DNA of 64,000 nt, taken from Maridesulfovibrio ferrireducens. GTDB taxonomy: Bacteria > Desulfobacterota > Desulfovibrionia > Desulfovibrionales > Desulfovibrionaceae. Both the position numbers and the translations under genes were made by a program. Shown here piece by piece: positions 17,796-27,428 of this stretch (the first letter of the stretch is position 1; each line of letters begins with the position of its first letter). The notes below the pieces were generated by a model. It did not search any database. It had not been told where the DNA came from and saw nothing but the letters and a program-made list of their open reading frames with translations. The stretch is from positions 248,001-312,000 of the forward strand of contig NZ_FNGA01000001.1 of the NCBI RefSeq assembly GCF_900101105.1, written 5' to 3'.

Positions 17796-17929
17796 GTCAA
17801 GGAAACACATTCAGTTCTTTGAGTGAACGCTTTAAGTCCGAAACTCCGCAGTAGGTAGCCCTGTTGCTTCAGCAGCAGCATAGAAATACTTGATGATTTC
17901 TTTCTTAGTAAAATCACCCTGTGATCCTG

Positions 17930-18259
17930 CTAAGAGTTTTCACTTTTAAAATTATCTCCCATTAACACCCATAAGTCATCGTATGTGCCAAACGTACTCT
18001 GAGTTGCTTCAAGTAAATCATGAATGGCAATTGCTAAATAAATATTAATCAAATTGAACTCAGGTCTTTCCCTTCTAAGTTCATCCAAAAAATTGATAAC
18101 GACATCACTGTGACCTACTTTATTATCAATAGGACTAGCATTCTCTTCCTTTTCCTTCTGTGTCTCGACAAAATCCCGACTAAGAGCTTCATTAATTATT
18201 GAATACTCTCTCTTCATTTCTCGTCTATGGTTGAGAAAATGGACAATATCCTCAAGCAC
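17930..18259 (-). CDS. Small hypothetical protein in the island remnant
   Basis: A 109-residue frame starts with GTG at 18259 (an ATG at 18217 would give a shorter product). It is charged and helical (REMKREYSIINEALSRDF, VINFLDELRRERPEFNLINI) with no recognised domain. The frame stays open for some distance upstream of the GTG without a better start, so it may be the C-terminal part of a truncated gene. Lower GC content and broken neighbours suggest an accessory origin. Confidence 0.45.
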   Translation of the reverse strand: MLEDIVHFLNHRREMKREYSIINEALSRDFVETQKEKEENASPIDNKVGHSDVVINFLDELRRERPEFNLINIYLAIAIHDLLEATQSTFGTYDDLWVLMGDNFKSENS

Positions 18260-18343
18260 GAGAAAACCTGTACACGAATCAAAAAGGTAAACATAGCTCT
18301 CAAAACTGGTACCAAACGGGTACCTGAGGCAAAGACCACAAAA

Positions 18344-18375
18344 AAAGGTTTACACCTAAAAAGATGTAAACCTTT
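18344..18375 (-). terminator. Terminator downstream of tRNA-Thr
   Basis: AAAGGTTTACA (18344-18354) and its complement (18365-18375) form an 11-bp stem. On the minus strand it ends in a T-run, 9 nt beyond the tRNA 3' end. Confidence 0.85.
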
Positions 18376-18383
18376 ACTTTTAC

Positions 18384-18459
<76 letters not shown>

Positions 18460-18505
18460 GACCACCGGGATTCTTAGTATATCGACTGTTATTTATCGTC
18501 AAGCT

Positions 18506-19429
18506 TTACAATACATTCCACGGAGTTTCTGCCATGGGTTGATACTCTTCTTCCTGAGCTTTAATATCCAGATAAACCAATCCAAGCGGAGCTATACGGG
18601 CATCCGGCATTTCGGCAAGTTCGCGAGTATCAATAGTCACGAAATAATGTTTGCAGCTATCACAAACGTCAAACCGCTCAGTCTTACGTTCTTCGGACTG
18701 GAAATATTTAAGTTTCTTATAATCTTCACTTTCACACCACGGGCAAATATTTCGCTTAATACGCCACTGATGATCACAACAGGAACAATGCATCCAACGC
18801 TGTCCGCCATGCCCTGCCATATATTCAGCATTTTCCGTCAACTTTTTCTTAAGTAATGACATATCCGGGAAAGATCCACAGATCGGACAATATCCCTTAT
18901 CCCACTGCATTTTCTCAATCTTCAATGCGGCTTCATCCTTCATACGATTCATGAAAGGTTTAATTGCGAGTGACGCCAGCATCATTAATACAGACCCATC
19001 AAGGCTTAATTTTTTAGCCAAACCTTCGAAAACTCCGTTATTTTCATCCCACACAGCTCTTGCCAATTCATTTACATATTCTGAACCTTGCAAAGCATCT
19101 GTTATTACGCTGATTTTATCTGAAAGTGCTGGCATTCCTTCTGCAACAGCCTTGCTGAGCAACCAAAAGATTTCTGAATAATATTGTTCAAAATCAGGCA
19201 TATCCATATCAGCCAAAAGAGGCACTCCCTGCTCAAAACGCAAGGCATCAGCTTCCGGAAGAATAAAATTATTCCATTTTACTAAGAGATTGCACCCATC
19301 TTCATGCGCTTTTGCAATCGGACCGAATGCGTCAAAAATATTTTCCAAAGCGGGAGTCTGCTCACGTAAAGCAAGGAGTCCAGTTCGAACATCGCGCTGA
19401 CTGGAAGAAGGGGATTGTATATTATTCAT
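18506..19429 (-). CDS. fdhE: Formate dehydrogenase accessory protein FdhE
   Basis: The 307-residue cytoplasmic protein carries the rubredoxin-like cysteine pairs of FdhE: CPICGS, CSCCDHQW, CPWCES and CDSCKHY (about residues 178-268). FdhE family members help assemble or mature formate dehydrogenase. It is the last gene of the fdhA-fdhB-fdhE unit, 63 nt after fdhB, and ends before tRNA-Thr. Start ATG 19429 follows GAGCAGATCTCC. Confidence 0.9.
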   Translation of the reverse strand: MNNIQSPSSSQRDVRTGLLALREQTPALENIFDAFGPIAKAHEDGCNLLVKWNNFILPEADALRFEQGVPLLADMDMPDFEQYYSEIFWLLSKAVAEGMPALSDKISVITDALQGSEYVNELARAVWDENNGVFEGLAKKLSLDGSVLMMLASLAIKPFMNRMKDEAALKIEKMQWDKGYCPICGSFPDMSLLKKKLTENAEYMAGHGGQRWMHCSCCDHQWRIKRNICPWCESEDYKKLKYFQSEERKTERFDVCDSCKHYFVTIDTRELAEMPDARIAPLGLVYLDIKAQEEEYQPMAETPWNVL

Positions 19430-19492
19430 GGAGATCTGCTCCTGCTTTAAAACGAGACCCGGATAAATCCGGGCCTCGGGTTATAAGTGCTA

Positions 19493-20227
19493 CTATCCGA
19501 AGATACGTTTTGCGGGTTTAGTCATGCCGGCAAGAAAATTCTTGCGTGACATTGGTTGCCCTACGCCTGAATTGTCGGCGGTCACGTATTCATAATACAG
19601 TTCAGGCTTATCCATAACCAGATAGATTACGTTCACCTCATCTGCATCAACCACTTCAGCTCTAGGATATTCTTTTTTAACTTTGGCAAGAGTTTTTTCA
19701 GCCAAAGCAACCATCTCAGAACGTTCACCGAAGTTCATAGTTCCGGTTGGACAAGTTTTGACACAAACGGGAACAAGACCTGCCTGCTGACGATCAATGC
19801 ACATATCACATTTAACCAGCATTCCGGTGTCTGTGTTATGGCGCGGAACATTGTAAGGACAAGCTTCGGCAATTTCTGCACACTCATCTTCTTTCAATTT
19901 CTTGCAAAGATCAGTGTAGAGAATAGCTCCAGTTTTTTTGTCCTGAATTACCGCACCTTCTACATAACTGTCGGCAACTTCTTTACAAGGAGCATCAAGA
20001 CAATGACGACACTGATCGGGGAAGAAAAACCACTCGATCTTGCCATCTATGCGGTGTTCACTAAAGCGCACCACTTTATAAGTAAAAGGATTCAAATCAG
20101 GTGGATTCTGATGTGAACCGCGTTGTTTTGTTTCTGTCGCAGGTAGATCGTGCCATTCCTTACAGGCTATCTGGCAACCGCGACAAGCCGTACATCTCGA
20201 TGTATCGACAAAGAATGCTTTAGGCAT
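19493..20227 (-). CDS. fdhB: Formate dehydrogenase beta subunit, four [4Fe-4S] ferredoxin-type
   Basis: The 244-residue electron-transfer subunit has ferredoxin-type cysteine groups CTACRGCQIACKEW, CRHCLDAPCKE, CAEIAEACPYNVPRHN and CDMCIDRQQAG with CVKTCPTGTM. It has no signal peptide of its own and is expected to ride out with the Tat-exported alpha subunit, as in periplasmic FdhAB of Desulfovibrio. The gene starts 47 nt after fdhA with TAGGGAG upstream. No membrane gamma subunit is adjacent, so electrons probably pass to periplasmic cytochrome c. Confidence 0.92.
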   Translation of the reverse strand: MPKAFFVDTSRCTACRGCQIACKEWHDLPATETKQRGSHQNPPDLNPFTYKVVRFSEHRIDGKIEWFFFPDQCRHCLDAPCKEVADSYVEGAVIQDKKTGAILYTDLCKKLKEDECAEIAEACPYNVPRHNTDTGMLVKCDMCIDRQQAGLVPVCVKTCPTGTMNFGERSEMVALAEKTLAKVKKEYPRAEVVDADEVNVIYLVMDKPELYYEYVTADNSGVGQPMSRKNFLAGMTKPAKRIFG

Positions 20228-20274
20228 TTTTTACTCCCTATCGGACGGGTCTACTGACCCGGCTTAGTTGCGAA

Positions 20275-23200
20275 TTACTCAAGTTCTGTGAGTTTATCCG
20301 CTTTGCGGACGTTCACAAGACTGGCCTTATACTCAGGAATAGTCGTATTTGGATCACCTACTGCCGGAGTCAGACGGTTAGTTGCGTCACCGACTCCTTT
20401 AGTTGTCCAACCAAAGCAGAACGGCATACCCACTTCGTGGATAATTTTGCCCTTAATTTTGAATGGAGTCATACGAACGGTAACCATCGCAATTGCTTCA
20501 ACTTTGCCGCGAATACTTTCAACGATAACAGCATCACCGTTGGCAATACCTTTTTCCTTGGCAAGTTCGAGGCTCATTTCAACATAAAGCTGAGGTTCAG
20601 CTTCCAAAAGCGCCGGAATGTTACGGGTTTCACCGCCACCACACCAATGCTCGGTCATGCTGTAAGTGGTAAGAACAATCGGGAATCGTTTATCACCGGG
20701 TTCTGCAAGCTTATCCATGTCACTCTTAACACTCTTATAGCATGGACTGCTTAACTGCTTGGAGAATGGATGACTCGTAATCGGAGTTTCCACCGGCTCA
20801 TAATGATCAGGGAAAGGACCGTCTTGAAGACCGGGACCATAAAGCTGACCATGTCCTTCTTTGCGCATGATAAACGGATAACGTCCTTTACCAGTTGCAT
20901 TCGGTGGCCATCCACCATCAGGAACATCTCCTTCCCAGCCCTTGCCGTTCCATTCAATAACAGCTTTCTGAGGTGCCCAAGGCTTACCGTTTGCATCCAC
21001 AGATGCACGGTTATAAAGAATACGACGGTTAACAGGCCAGCACCATGCGAAGTTCGGGAAAAGACCAATCTTGGCCTGCATTGGAGTCTGTGCCAAACTG
21101 CGCCGTTTCGCCTTGTTGCCGTCTTCTTCAGTATAACTTCCGGCATACAACCAGTTCAGACTGGATGTAGAACCGTCATCGCCAAGAGCAACAAATGAAG
21201 GTACCTGCTGGCCCTTTTTGTATTTCTTGCCTTTGAAGTTTACATCTTTAGTGAACCTGCCGTTAATTCTCTGAGCCACATCTTCAGCGTCATAGAAAGA
21301 AGGCCAGTCGAGAGTCAGGATAGGATCTGGATATGCACCATTTTTAGTGCTGTATAATTCACGGACGCGGTTAATAATATCCACGTACATGTTACCCATA
21401 CTTCTGCTCTGCCCCATAGGTTTGCAAGCTTCATAATGCCACAGCAGCCAGCGGCCACTGTTACTGATGGAACCTGCTTTTTCTGCGCGCTGAGCGGAAG
21501 GCAGAAGGAATACTTCGGTCTTATTCTTAAGAGGATCGATTCCCGGACGATGCCAGTTATCGGATGTTTCAGTGTGATGCAGTTCACCAACAACCAGCCA
21601 GTCCAGATTATCAAGACCTTTGCGTGTTTTGTTGGAATTAGGAACACTCTGAGCAGGGTTGGTACCGAAGACGAATCCACCGCGGATTTCACCTTTATAC
21701 ATACGGTCGAAGAGGAATAGATATGAATAATCTACGCCGTCGTCAGCTTTAGGCAGCATCTTATAGCCAAAACCATTTTTAGCAGTAGCATTGTCGCCAC
21801 GCCAAGATTTGAGCAAGCTAGCCATATATTTAGGCTTATGCTGCCACCAGTTCGCACTCTCAGGATCATGACTCACAGGCGTGGTTGCCTTGGTATATGC
21901 ATCAAAGCTAGGCATACTTGCTTTAGGCACAGGCAGATATCCGGGCAGAATGTGCCACAGAATACAATGGTCAGTGGAACCCTGAACATTCGGTTCACCG
22001 CGCAGAGCATTGATACCGCCACCGGCAACACCTATATTACCAAGAAGAAGCTGAAGCATCGCGCTGGTACGAATATTCTGTACGCCGACAGTATGCTGGG
22101 TCCATCCCAAAGCGTACATGATGGTTCCGGCTTTATCTTTCTGACCTGTAGCGGCAAAAGTCTTCCAGACTTTGAGCAGATTCTCTTTGCTTACGCCTGT
22201 TGTCTTGGAGACATTATCAAGAGAATAGCGGGAGTAATGCTTCTTAAGCATCTGGAATACACAGCGAGGATCTTTCAAAGAAGGATCGCGCTTCGGCACA
22301 CCTTTATCGTCAAGCTCGAAAGCCCACTTAGACTTATCATATGTGCGTGTTTTGGCATCGTATCCAGAGAACAGTCCATCTTTGAACTTGTAATCTTTAC
22401 CTACGATAAAAGCAGCATTAGTATAGTTGGCAACATACTCTTTAAAATAGAGTTTGTTGGAAAGAACGTAATTAATCATACCGCCCATAAACGGAATATC
22501 CGTTCCTGAACGGAGAGGGACATGAAAATCACTTCTAGCGGATGTACGGGAGAATTTGGGGTCCACATGCATAACAGTGGCGCCTTTATCTTTGGCCCGT
22601 AAAACCCATTTAAAGGAAATTGGGTGATGTTCAGCAGCATTACTACCAATAATCATGATAGAATCTGCGTTTTCAATATCACACCAGTGGTTTGTCATCG
22701 CACCGCGCCCGAACGACTCTGCCAGAGCCGCAACTGTTGCGCTGTGTCAGATCCTTGCCTGATGATCGAAATGCACCAGGCCCAGTCCGCGCACGCCCTG
22801 ATGGACTAATGCACATTCTTCGTTATCCATCTGCGAGGAACCAAGATGGAAAATGGATTCAACACGATTAACTTCCTGTCCTTTAGCATTATGAGTTTTA
22901 AAATCAGCATCACGAGTTTTTTTAACATTCTTCGCAATACGATCAATAACCCAATCCCACTCTTTTTCTACCCATTTATCACTGTAAGGAGCGCGATATT
23001 TAGGTTTCTGTAATCTGTGGGGACTATTGTGCATGGAGAGCATTGCTGCCCCTTTTGCACAGAGTGCGCCTTCACTGACCGGATAATCAGGATCGCCTTC
23101 GGTGCTGACAATTTTACCGTCTTTTACATGAGCGATAAAATGACAACTGACTGCACAGAATGGACAGATGGAGATGACTTCCTGAGCCCCCTCAATCTTG

Positions 23201-23313
23201 AGTCCGGCGGCATATGCCTGAACCGGAGAAAGATCGAGTCCCATCTGACCCAAACCGATGCTTGCCACGCCTATTCCGGCAAGCTTCATAAAGCCGCGCC
23301 GTGAAATATTCAT
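20275..23313 (-). CDS. fdhA: Formate dehydrogenase alpha subunit, selenoprotein (UGA = Sec189)
   Basis: The frame runs through an in-frame TGA at 22747-22749 to give 1012 residues. It starts with a Tat signal (SRRGFMKLAG, residues 4-13), then a [4Fe-4S] site (Cys50, Cys53, Cys57, Cys85) and the selenocysteine in QARI-U-HSATVA, the exact place of the metal-ligand Sec in formate dehydrogenases. Further molybdopterin-binding segments follow (MIIGSNAAEHHP, ALGWTQHT, FGTNPAQSVPN). It binds Mo or W with two pyranopterins and oxidises formate, or reduces CO2, in the periplasm with FdhB. Both segments on either side of the TGA are in the same frame, so this is not a disrupted gene. Confidence 0.95.
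22707..22749 (-). promoter_or_regulatory. UGA selenocysteine codon and bacterial SECIS region
   Basis: TGA occupies 22749-22747. In the mRNA a small helix UUGC/GCAG with loop GGCUCUG starts about 17 nt after the UGA, at the position where the E. coli fdhF SECIS has its apical stem-loop. The helix is weak by eye and is proposed mainly from position. Confidence 0.6.
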
Positions 23314-23454
23314 GGAGAACCTCCTAGTTTTTACCGGACAGTGAGCGGCCTAGACTGCTTTTCGTCCGATATTTATGTTTATTCTCACACTAAAGAGGAC
23401 ATTAGAAATAAAGTCAATAATTCCAATATGTTAAAATAAACACATATCAAGACG

Positions 23455-23874
23455 TTAAGATTCTCCGAAACTTTTTGAGCGCCACGGAAAAATTTCATCG
23501 GCCCGTAAACGGGCATCACATTCTACCTTCCTGAACCATTCAAAATATTTGTCGCGCACAAGCCGCCCTGCATCCGTCAAACGATAACCGCTGCGTTTGC
23601 TGCCAACCCGCTCAATAAGCTGAAAACCAAGAACCTGCTCGGTCTGCTTAATTTTCCCCCATGCGGCTCTATAAGACATCCCCATAGCCTCGGAAGCTTT
23701 TTTCAAAGAACCGCATTTCTCGATCTGATCGAGAAGAAGTAAACGCCCGTAGCCAAAAAACACTCCTTCCCCACCTTCCAGCCAAAGATGAAGGCGGATT
23801 GTGGGACTATGAGAGTCTATTGCCGGTTGATCATTTAAATAATCAAATTGTGGATTGGAGGTGACTTCCTGCAT
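23455..23874 (-). CDS. ModE-like molybdate-responsive winged-helix regulator (DNA-binding domain only)
   Basis: The 139-residue protein matches the N-terminal LysR-like winged HTH of ModE: GRLLLLDQIEKCGSLKKASE, MGMSYRAAWGKIKQTEQ, RSGYRLTDAGR. It has no C-terminal TOBE/molybindin domain, so it would not sense molybdate by the ModE mechanism. It lies 10 nt downstream of the FmdE-MoeA gene and 141 bp upstream of fdhA, all on the minus strand. It probably regulates this formate dehydrogenase/cofactor unit. Confidence 0.82.
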   Translation of the reverse strand: MQEVTSNPQFDYLNDQPAIDSHSPTIRLHLWLEGGEGVFFGYGRLLLLDQIEKCGSLKKASEAMGMSYRAAWGKIKQTEQVLGFQLIERVGSKRSGYRLTDAGRLVRDKYFEWFRKVECDARLRADEIFPWRSKSFGES

Positions 23875-23884
23875 TTCATTCTCC

Positions 23885-25573
23885 TTATTTTCCGAAAGGA
23901 CATTTAGGGAACGTACAAGTCTTGCATTCCATACAATATCCGCCGTCGGCGAATGCGGTGAGATCTTTGCGGGTTAAGGTCTGTCCAGCCAGCACGCGGG
24001 GAAGAACAAGATCAAGACTGGTGCTCTTAAAGAACAATGCGCAGGCAGGAACGCCTATAACTTGAACATCACCTGCGCGGGCAAGAAGCAACATAGTTCC
24101 CGGCAGAACCGGAGCTCCATAAAGAAGATCTGTTACGCCTGCATCCACTAGTCCGTGCCGTGTCACATCATCGGGATCTACTGACATTCCGGCTGTAGTG
24201 ATAATCAGGTCACATCCCTCGTCCATAAGAGACTTGGCTGCGTCCCGAATAAGATCCCGGCTGTCCGGACCAATCACTGTGCGAACTATTTCACTGCCCA
24301 AAGCCTGAACTTTGGCAGTAATAATTGCTTCGAATTTGTCCTCAATCAGCCCGTTAAAAACTTCATCTCCGGTAATCAACAAACCGACTTTAGCTTTACG
24401 CAACGGAGCAATTTTAAATAAAGGTTCACCATTCAATGATGAAACAGCTTGAGAAAAATTATTTCGGGATAAATAAAGAGGAATAGCTCTGGTTCCGGCG
24501 AAACGAGTACCTTTTTTTACAAGAGAGCCACTTTTACGGGCCGCTACCATGACATTCGGTACGAAATTAAAATGAGTCATCATTTCAAGATCAGTAACAA
24601 GAATACCATCCTGCTCCGCCACCAAAGTAACCTTTCCTTCACGCGGAGGGCCCGCCTGAGTGATTCCTTCGCCCGCCATGATACGGCCAAAGGTTTCAGC
24701 GACTTCATTTTCATGAACCCACTCACCATCGGGAATATCACCTTCATCTACATAAATATGATTTTTGCCGATAAGCTGTAAGCGACAGACATCTCCGGCA
24801 CTGAAATTGTGATCTTTAAAGAACTCAGGCCCTTTGCTTTTACCGGGGACAATACGCGTCATGTCATGAACGGCTGTTTTACCCACGGCTTCACTGATAG
24901 GAACAGATTTAAGACCATGCGGCAGATTTTCAACCTTCAACTCACGACTGGATTCCTTTTCAAGATACGGCCCTTCTCCCTGACAAGTTCGACAGATAGC
25001 GCCGAATGATCCGGGGTAAGCATCTCCGCAAAGAGGACAAGTAGTTATGCCCCCCTTACTGCGATGCCCCATAACTTCGGGCTTCATCTGAATTGCTTCC
25101 AGCGAACAGAAGGAAGCTCCAGCCTGACGAATTTCAGATTGCAGTCTTTCAGTATCCTGCTCTTTTTTAGGCTTTAATTTATAGAACCAGGATTTAACTT
25201 CAGGCCAGTCCTCAAGCTTAACAGGGTCGACCCGAATGCGGATGCCCTTACCGGTATATTTGTCGTAGAGTGAAAGAGCATAAACGCCGAGATTTTTAAT
25301 CTTGAGCCAGCCGTTACCGACACTGCAAAATGTGAGCATCTGCACGGCATCCGGCAAGCACCATGAAGTTTCGCTGACAGCATCAAATATAGTTCCCTCA
25401 GGAAGATGCTTACGGGCTTCTTCCATCATATACCCACCGAGCATCAAACCCGGGGCGGGATATCCATGAAACCTTCGGGCGGCTTCAAAGAACTCTTCGT
25501 AGGTATAAGACCCAATACAATCATCATGTGCGGGGATGTCTGTTTTTGATGTTACGGCGGCTTCAAGGTTCAT
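23885..25573 (-). CDS. FmdE-MoeA fusion protein (molybdenum cofactor handling)
   Basis: The N-terminal part (about residues 10-210) is FmdE-like, with FHGYPAPGLMLGGYM and a zinc-ribbon-like CPLCGD...CRTCQG. The rest is MoeA/MogA-like, with LLITGDEVFNG and ITTAGMSVDPDD. The C-terminus ends in a cysteine cluster, CMECKTCTFPKCPFGK, which is also found in the paralogue at 32288. It probably inserts or passes molybdate or tungstate to pyranopterin for formate dehydrogenase. I place the start at ATG 25573, 8 nt after GGAG; the ATG at 25585 falls inside the inverted repeat and has no ribosome-binding site. This gives 562 residues. Confidence 0.85.
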   Translation of the reverse strand: MNLEAAVTSKTDIPAHDDCIGSYTYEEFFEAARRFHGYPAPGLMLGGYMMEEARKHLPEGTIFDAVSETSWCLPDAVQMLTFCSVGNGWLKIKNLGVYALSLYDKYTGKGIRIRVDPVKLEDWPEVKSWFYKLKPKKEQDTERLQSEIRQAGASFCSLEAIQMKPEVMGHRSKGGITTCPLCGDAYPGSFGAICRTCQGEGPYLEKESSRELKVENLPHGLKSVPISEAVGKTAVHDMTRIVPGKSKGPEFFKDHNFSAGDVCRLQLIGKNHIYVDEGDIPDGEWVHENEVAETFGRIMAGEGITQAGPPREGKVTLVAEQDGILVTDLEMMTHFNFVPNVMVAARKSGSLVKKGTRFAGTRAIPLYLSRNNFSQAVSSLNGEPLFKIAPLRKAKVGLLITGDEVFNGLIEDKFEAIITAKVQALGSEIVRTVIGPDSRDLIRDAAKSLMDEGCDLIITTAGMSVDPDDVTRHGLVDAGVTDLLYGAPVLPGTMLLLARAGDVQVIGVPACALFFKSTSLDLVLPRVLAGQTLTRKDLTAFADGGYCMECKTCTFPKCPFGK

Positions 25574-25582
25574 GCTGTTCTC

Positions 25583-25632
25583 CATAGATAAACTTTATTA
25601 TGTCGATATGGGCATAATAAAGTTTATCTATG
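25583..25632. repeat. 20-bp perfect inverted repeat over the FmdE-MoeA translation start
   Basis: Arms 25583-25602 and 25613-25632 are perfectly complementary with a 10-nt spacer (TCGATATGGG). In the minus-strand transcript the 3' arm ends on the first G of the GGAG that serves ATG 25573. It could be a regulator operator or an RNA hairpin that hides the ribosome-binding site. Confidence 0.75.
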
Positions 25633-25706
25633 ACAAATCGTCAATGAAGGTGCCTATTGCTCTTAGTTTGGAACTAATAGTCGTATAATATATTATTTAT
25701 AAACAA

Positions 25707-25743
25707 AAGAAGCCCCTTGCAGATATTCTGCAAGGGGCTTCTT
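25707..25743 (-). terminator. Terminator of tpx
   Basis: A 17-bp perfect stem (25707-25723 with 25727-25743) around TAT is followed on the minus strand by a T-rich tract. It ends tpx transcription 20 nt after its stop codon. Confidence 0.88.
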
Positions 25744-25763
25744 AAAATCAATTTTAACTTAAT

Positions 25764-26279
25764 CTAAACGAGTTTAGTCGCGGCAGCGAGAGCTGCGTCG
25801 TAATCAGGTTCTTCTGTGATTTCTTTCAAGTACTGAACATATTCAACTACGCCGTCTTTACCCACAACAAACACGGCCCTGCTGAGCAGGCGAAGTTCTT
25901 TAATCAACACACCGTACCCTTCACCGAAGGATGCGTCTTTATGATCGGAAAGAGTTTTAACAGCTTCAACTCCGGCAGCTCCGCACCAGCGAGCCTGTGC
26001 AAATGGCAGGTCCATGCTGAGAGTCAAGATTGCAATATCATCACCCAGCTTTGCAGCTTCATTATTGAATCTGCGGGTTTCCATATCGCACACAGGAGTA
26101 TCAAGCGAAGGAACAGCACTGAGGATCAAAACCTTGCCTTTATAATCAGCAAGAGTCTTGGGAGCCAAACCGTTATCAGTCACGCTGAAATCAGATGCCT
26201 TGTCTCCAACTTTAACTTCAGCCCCGATAAGGGTGAGAGGATTGCCTTTAAAAGTTATTACTCCGGTTCTTTCACTCAT
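25764..26279 (-). CDS. tpx: Thiol peroxidase (atypical 2-Cys peroxiredoxin)
   Basis: This 171-residue peroxiredoxin reduces hydroperoxides with thioredoxin. The peroxidatic Cys64 is in PSLDTPVCDMETRRF and the resolving Cys99 in PFAQARWCGAAG, the spacing of Tpx. It has no signal peptide. It stands alone between a terminator and tunR, with a normal family length. Confidence 0.93.
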   Translation of the reverse strand: MSERTGVITFKGNPLTLIGAEVKVGDKASDFSVTDNGLAPKTLADYKGKVLILSAVPSLDTPVCDMETRRFNNEAAKLGDDIAILTLSMDLPFAQARWCGAAGVEAVKTLSDHKDASFGEGYGVLIKELRLLSRAVFVVGKDGVVEYVQYLKEITEEPDYDAALAAATKLV

Positions 26280-26362
26280 GATGTATTCTCCATTGTTTGT
26301 TTTAATTTCTACTCAAAATACCATAGCTCATGAACTGCGGCAACGGGCAATTATAATTTAGG

Positions 26363-27409
26363 CTAAACTACATGTAGAACAATGGACAAAGCTTTAAAAC
26401 TAAACTCCACCTTATCCCCTTTCTTTATTCCGTCTTCTTCAATGCTCCATGACTCAACAAGCGCACATAATCTTGTTCCGGCTTCTGTTTCACCGGAAAC
26501 TTCGGCAAGTATTTCAGTCTTTTTTATGTCGGTAACTGCCGCACGGATACAGTTTCTCGCGCTTGAGTTTTTACCTTCGGATAACGGACGTACAGCCACA
26601 AGCGGAGCTTTAATCGTTGCGGAGACAGGAACGCCCACTTCAAGATCAAGTTTATACAAACTCTCAAGTGTAATAACGGAACTGATACATATATTTTCAG
26701 CAGTCTCAAATTCCACATCAGCAAGGATTCCATCACGCCTGATCTGCGTGACATGACCAATAAAAGTATTACGTGCGCTGGTTTTTAATGAAGATTCTTC
26801 AAGTGCCATACGCCGGACAATATTTTGCACATCCCCTTCAGGCCAATCCTGATAAACTGCTGACAGATCAGCAGAAGACTGCCCCAGCACTTTACGCATC
26901 ACTCCTAGTGGCACCCCGTTTCTGAGCAATTCCACCGCACGCGAACGACGAAGCACGCTTGGAGCTCCCAGTTCACGGGGAATATTACAAGCCTCGGCCC
27001 TGTCATAAAAAATACGCCGCACATAACCAGGATCAAGGTGAAAAATATGCCCTTCAATCCCCATACCCATAGGGCCTTCTATGAGAGCTTTAAGCTCGCG
27101 GCAGACGTTTTGCGGAAGAGGAACCTCACGTTTGTTTTTCCCCACTCCCAACGAGACTGTCGCACGACCGAAATTAAAACTTTTGCTTTCATCCATTTTA
27201 AGAATTTCACCAAGCTTTGCTCCGGTATGACGCAAAATCAGAAACAGACAAAAGACTCGTGTGCGCGACCGTAACCGATCAGCCCGGCCTGCTTCATCCC
27301 GCCATGAGCGATAACCTGATTCCAGATAATCGAGCATTCTCGTATCAAGATGTTTTATATTTTCCGGCACATCAAAAAATTTAAAAGGAGCCAGCTTACC
27401 TGTTTTCAC
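26363..27409 (-). CDS. tunR: TunR-type tungstate/molybdate-responsive regulator
   Basis: The N-terminal two thirds resemble a XerC/XerD tyrosine recombinase (LILRHTGAKLGEILKMD; VLRRSRAVELLRNGV; SAVYQDW), but the first catalytic Arg is Lys and the HxxR histidine is Ser, so it should bind without recombining. The C-terminus has two TOBE/Mop-like modules (ARNTFIGHVTQIRRDG; ARNCIRAAVTDIKKTE), the oxyanion sensor. This architecture is that of TunR, described in sulfate reducers as an activator of modABC that is switched off by tungstate. I choose GTG 27409, which follows GAAGGGATATTCC; the frame is open upstream to a TTG at 27499, which would leave only 44 bp before modA. Confidence 0.88.
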   Translation of the reverse strand: MKTGKLAPFKFFDVPENIKHLDTRMLDYLESGYRSWRDEAGRADRLRSRTRVFCLFLILRHTGAKLGEILKMDESKSFNFGRATVSLGVGKNKREVPLPQNVCRELKALIEGPMGMGIEGHIFHLDPGYVRRIFYDRAEACNIPRELGAPSVLRRSRAVELLRNGVPLGVMRKVLGQSSADLSAVYQDWPEGDVQNIVRRMALEESSLKTSARNTFIGHVTQIRRDGILADVEFETAENICISSVITLESLYKLDLEVGVPVSATIKAPLVAVRPLSEGKNSSARNCIRAAVTDIKKTEILAEVSGETEAGTRLCALVESWSIEEDGIKKGDKVEFSFKALSIVLHVV

Positions 27410-27428
27410 GGAATATCCCTTCGTAGAA

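Larger units (their letters stand above)
17481..18340. other. Decayed genomic-island remnant next to tRNA-Thr
   Basis: Between the response regulator and the tRNA-Thr terminator there is a patchwork of broken frames on the minus strand: a primase-like fragment (17600-17795), an unknown fragment with stop at 17832-17834 (GDFTKKEIIKYFYAAAEATG), and one intact small frame (17930-18259). A palindromic motif, GGTACCCGTTTGGTACC, sits near 18309-18325. The pattern fits a phage or island that entered at the tRNA 3' side and decayed. I could not find a second copy of the tRNA 3' end that would mark the far attachment site. Confidence 0.5.

Noticed and set aside
21838-22509. Plus-strand open frame of 223 codons
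   Set aside because: It lies wholly antisense within fdhA, has no family resemblance and no ribosome-binding context; it is a shadow of the real gene.
22747-22749. Apparent stop codon splitting the formate dehydrogenase alpha gene
   Set aside because: It is TGA in frame at the known selenocysteine position, with matching sequence on both sides, so it is recoding and not a mutation.
25641-25656. Minus-strand GGCACC-N4-TTGAC resembling a sigma-54 promoter before the FmdE-MoeA gene
   Set aside because: It lacks the T before GG and has TTGA instead of TTGC; two deviations and no activator site make it too weak to call.
26363-27409. Integrase or XerC/XerD recombinase of a mobile element
   Set aside because: Two catalytic positions are replaced and two TOBE modules follow, next to modABC; it is a TunR-type regulator.
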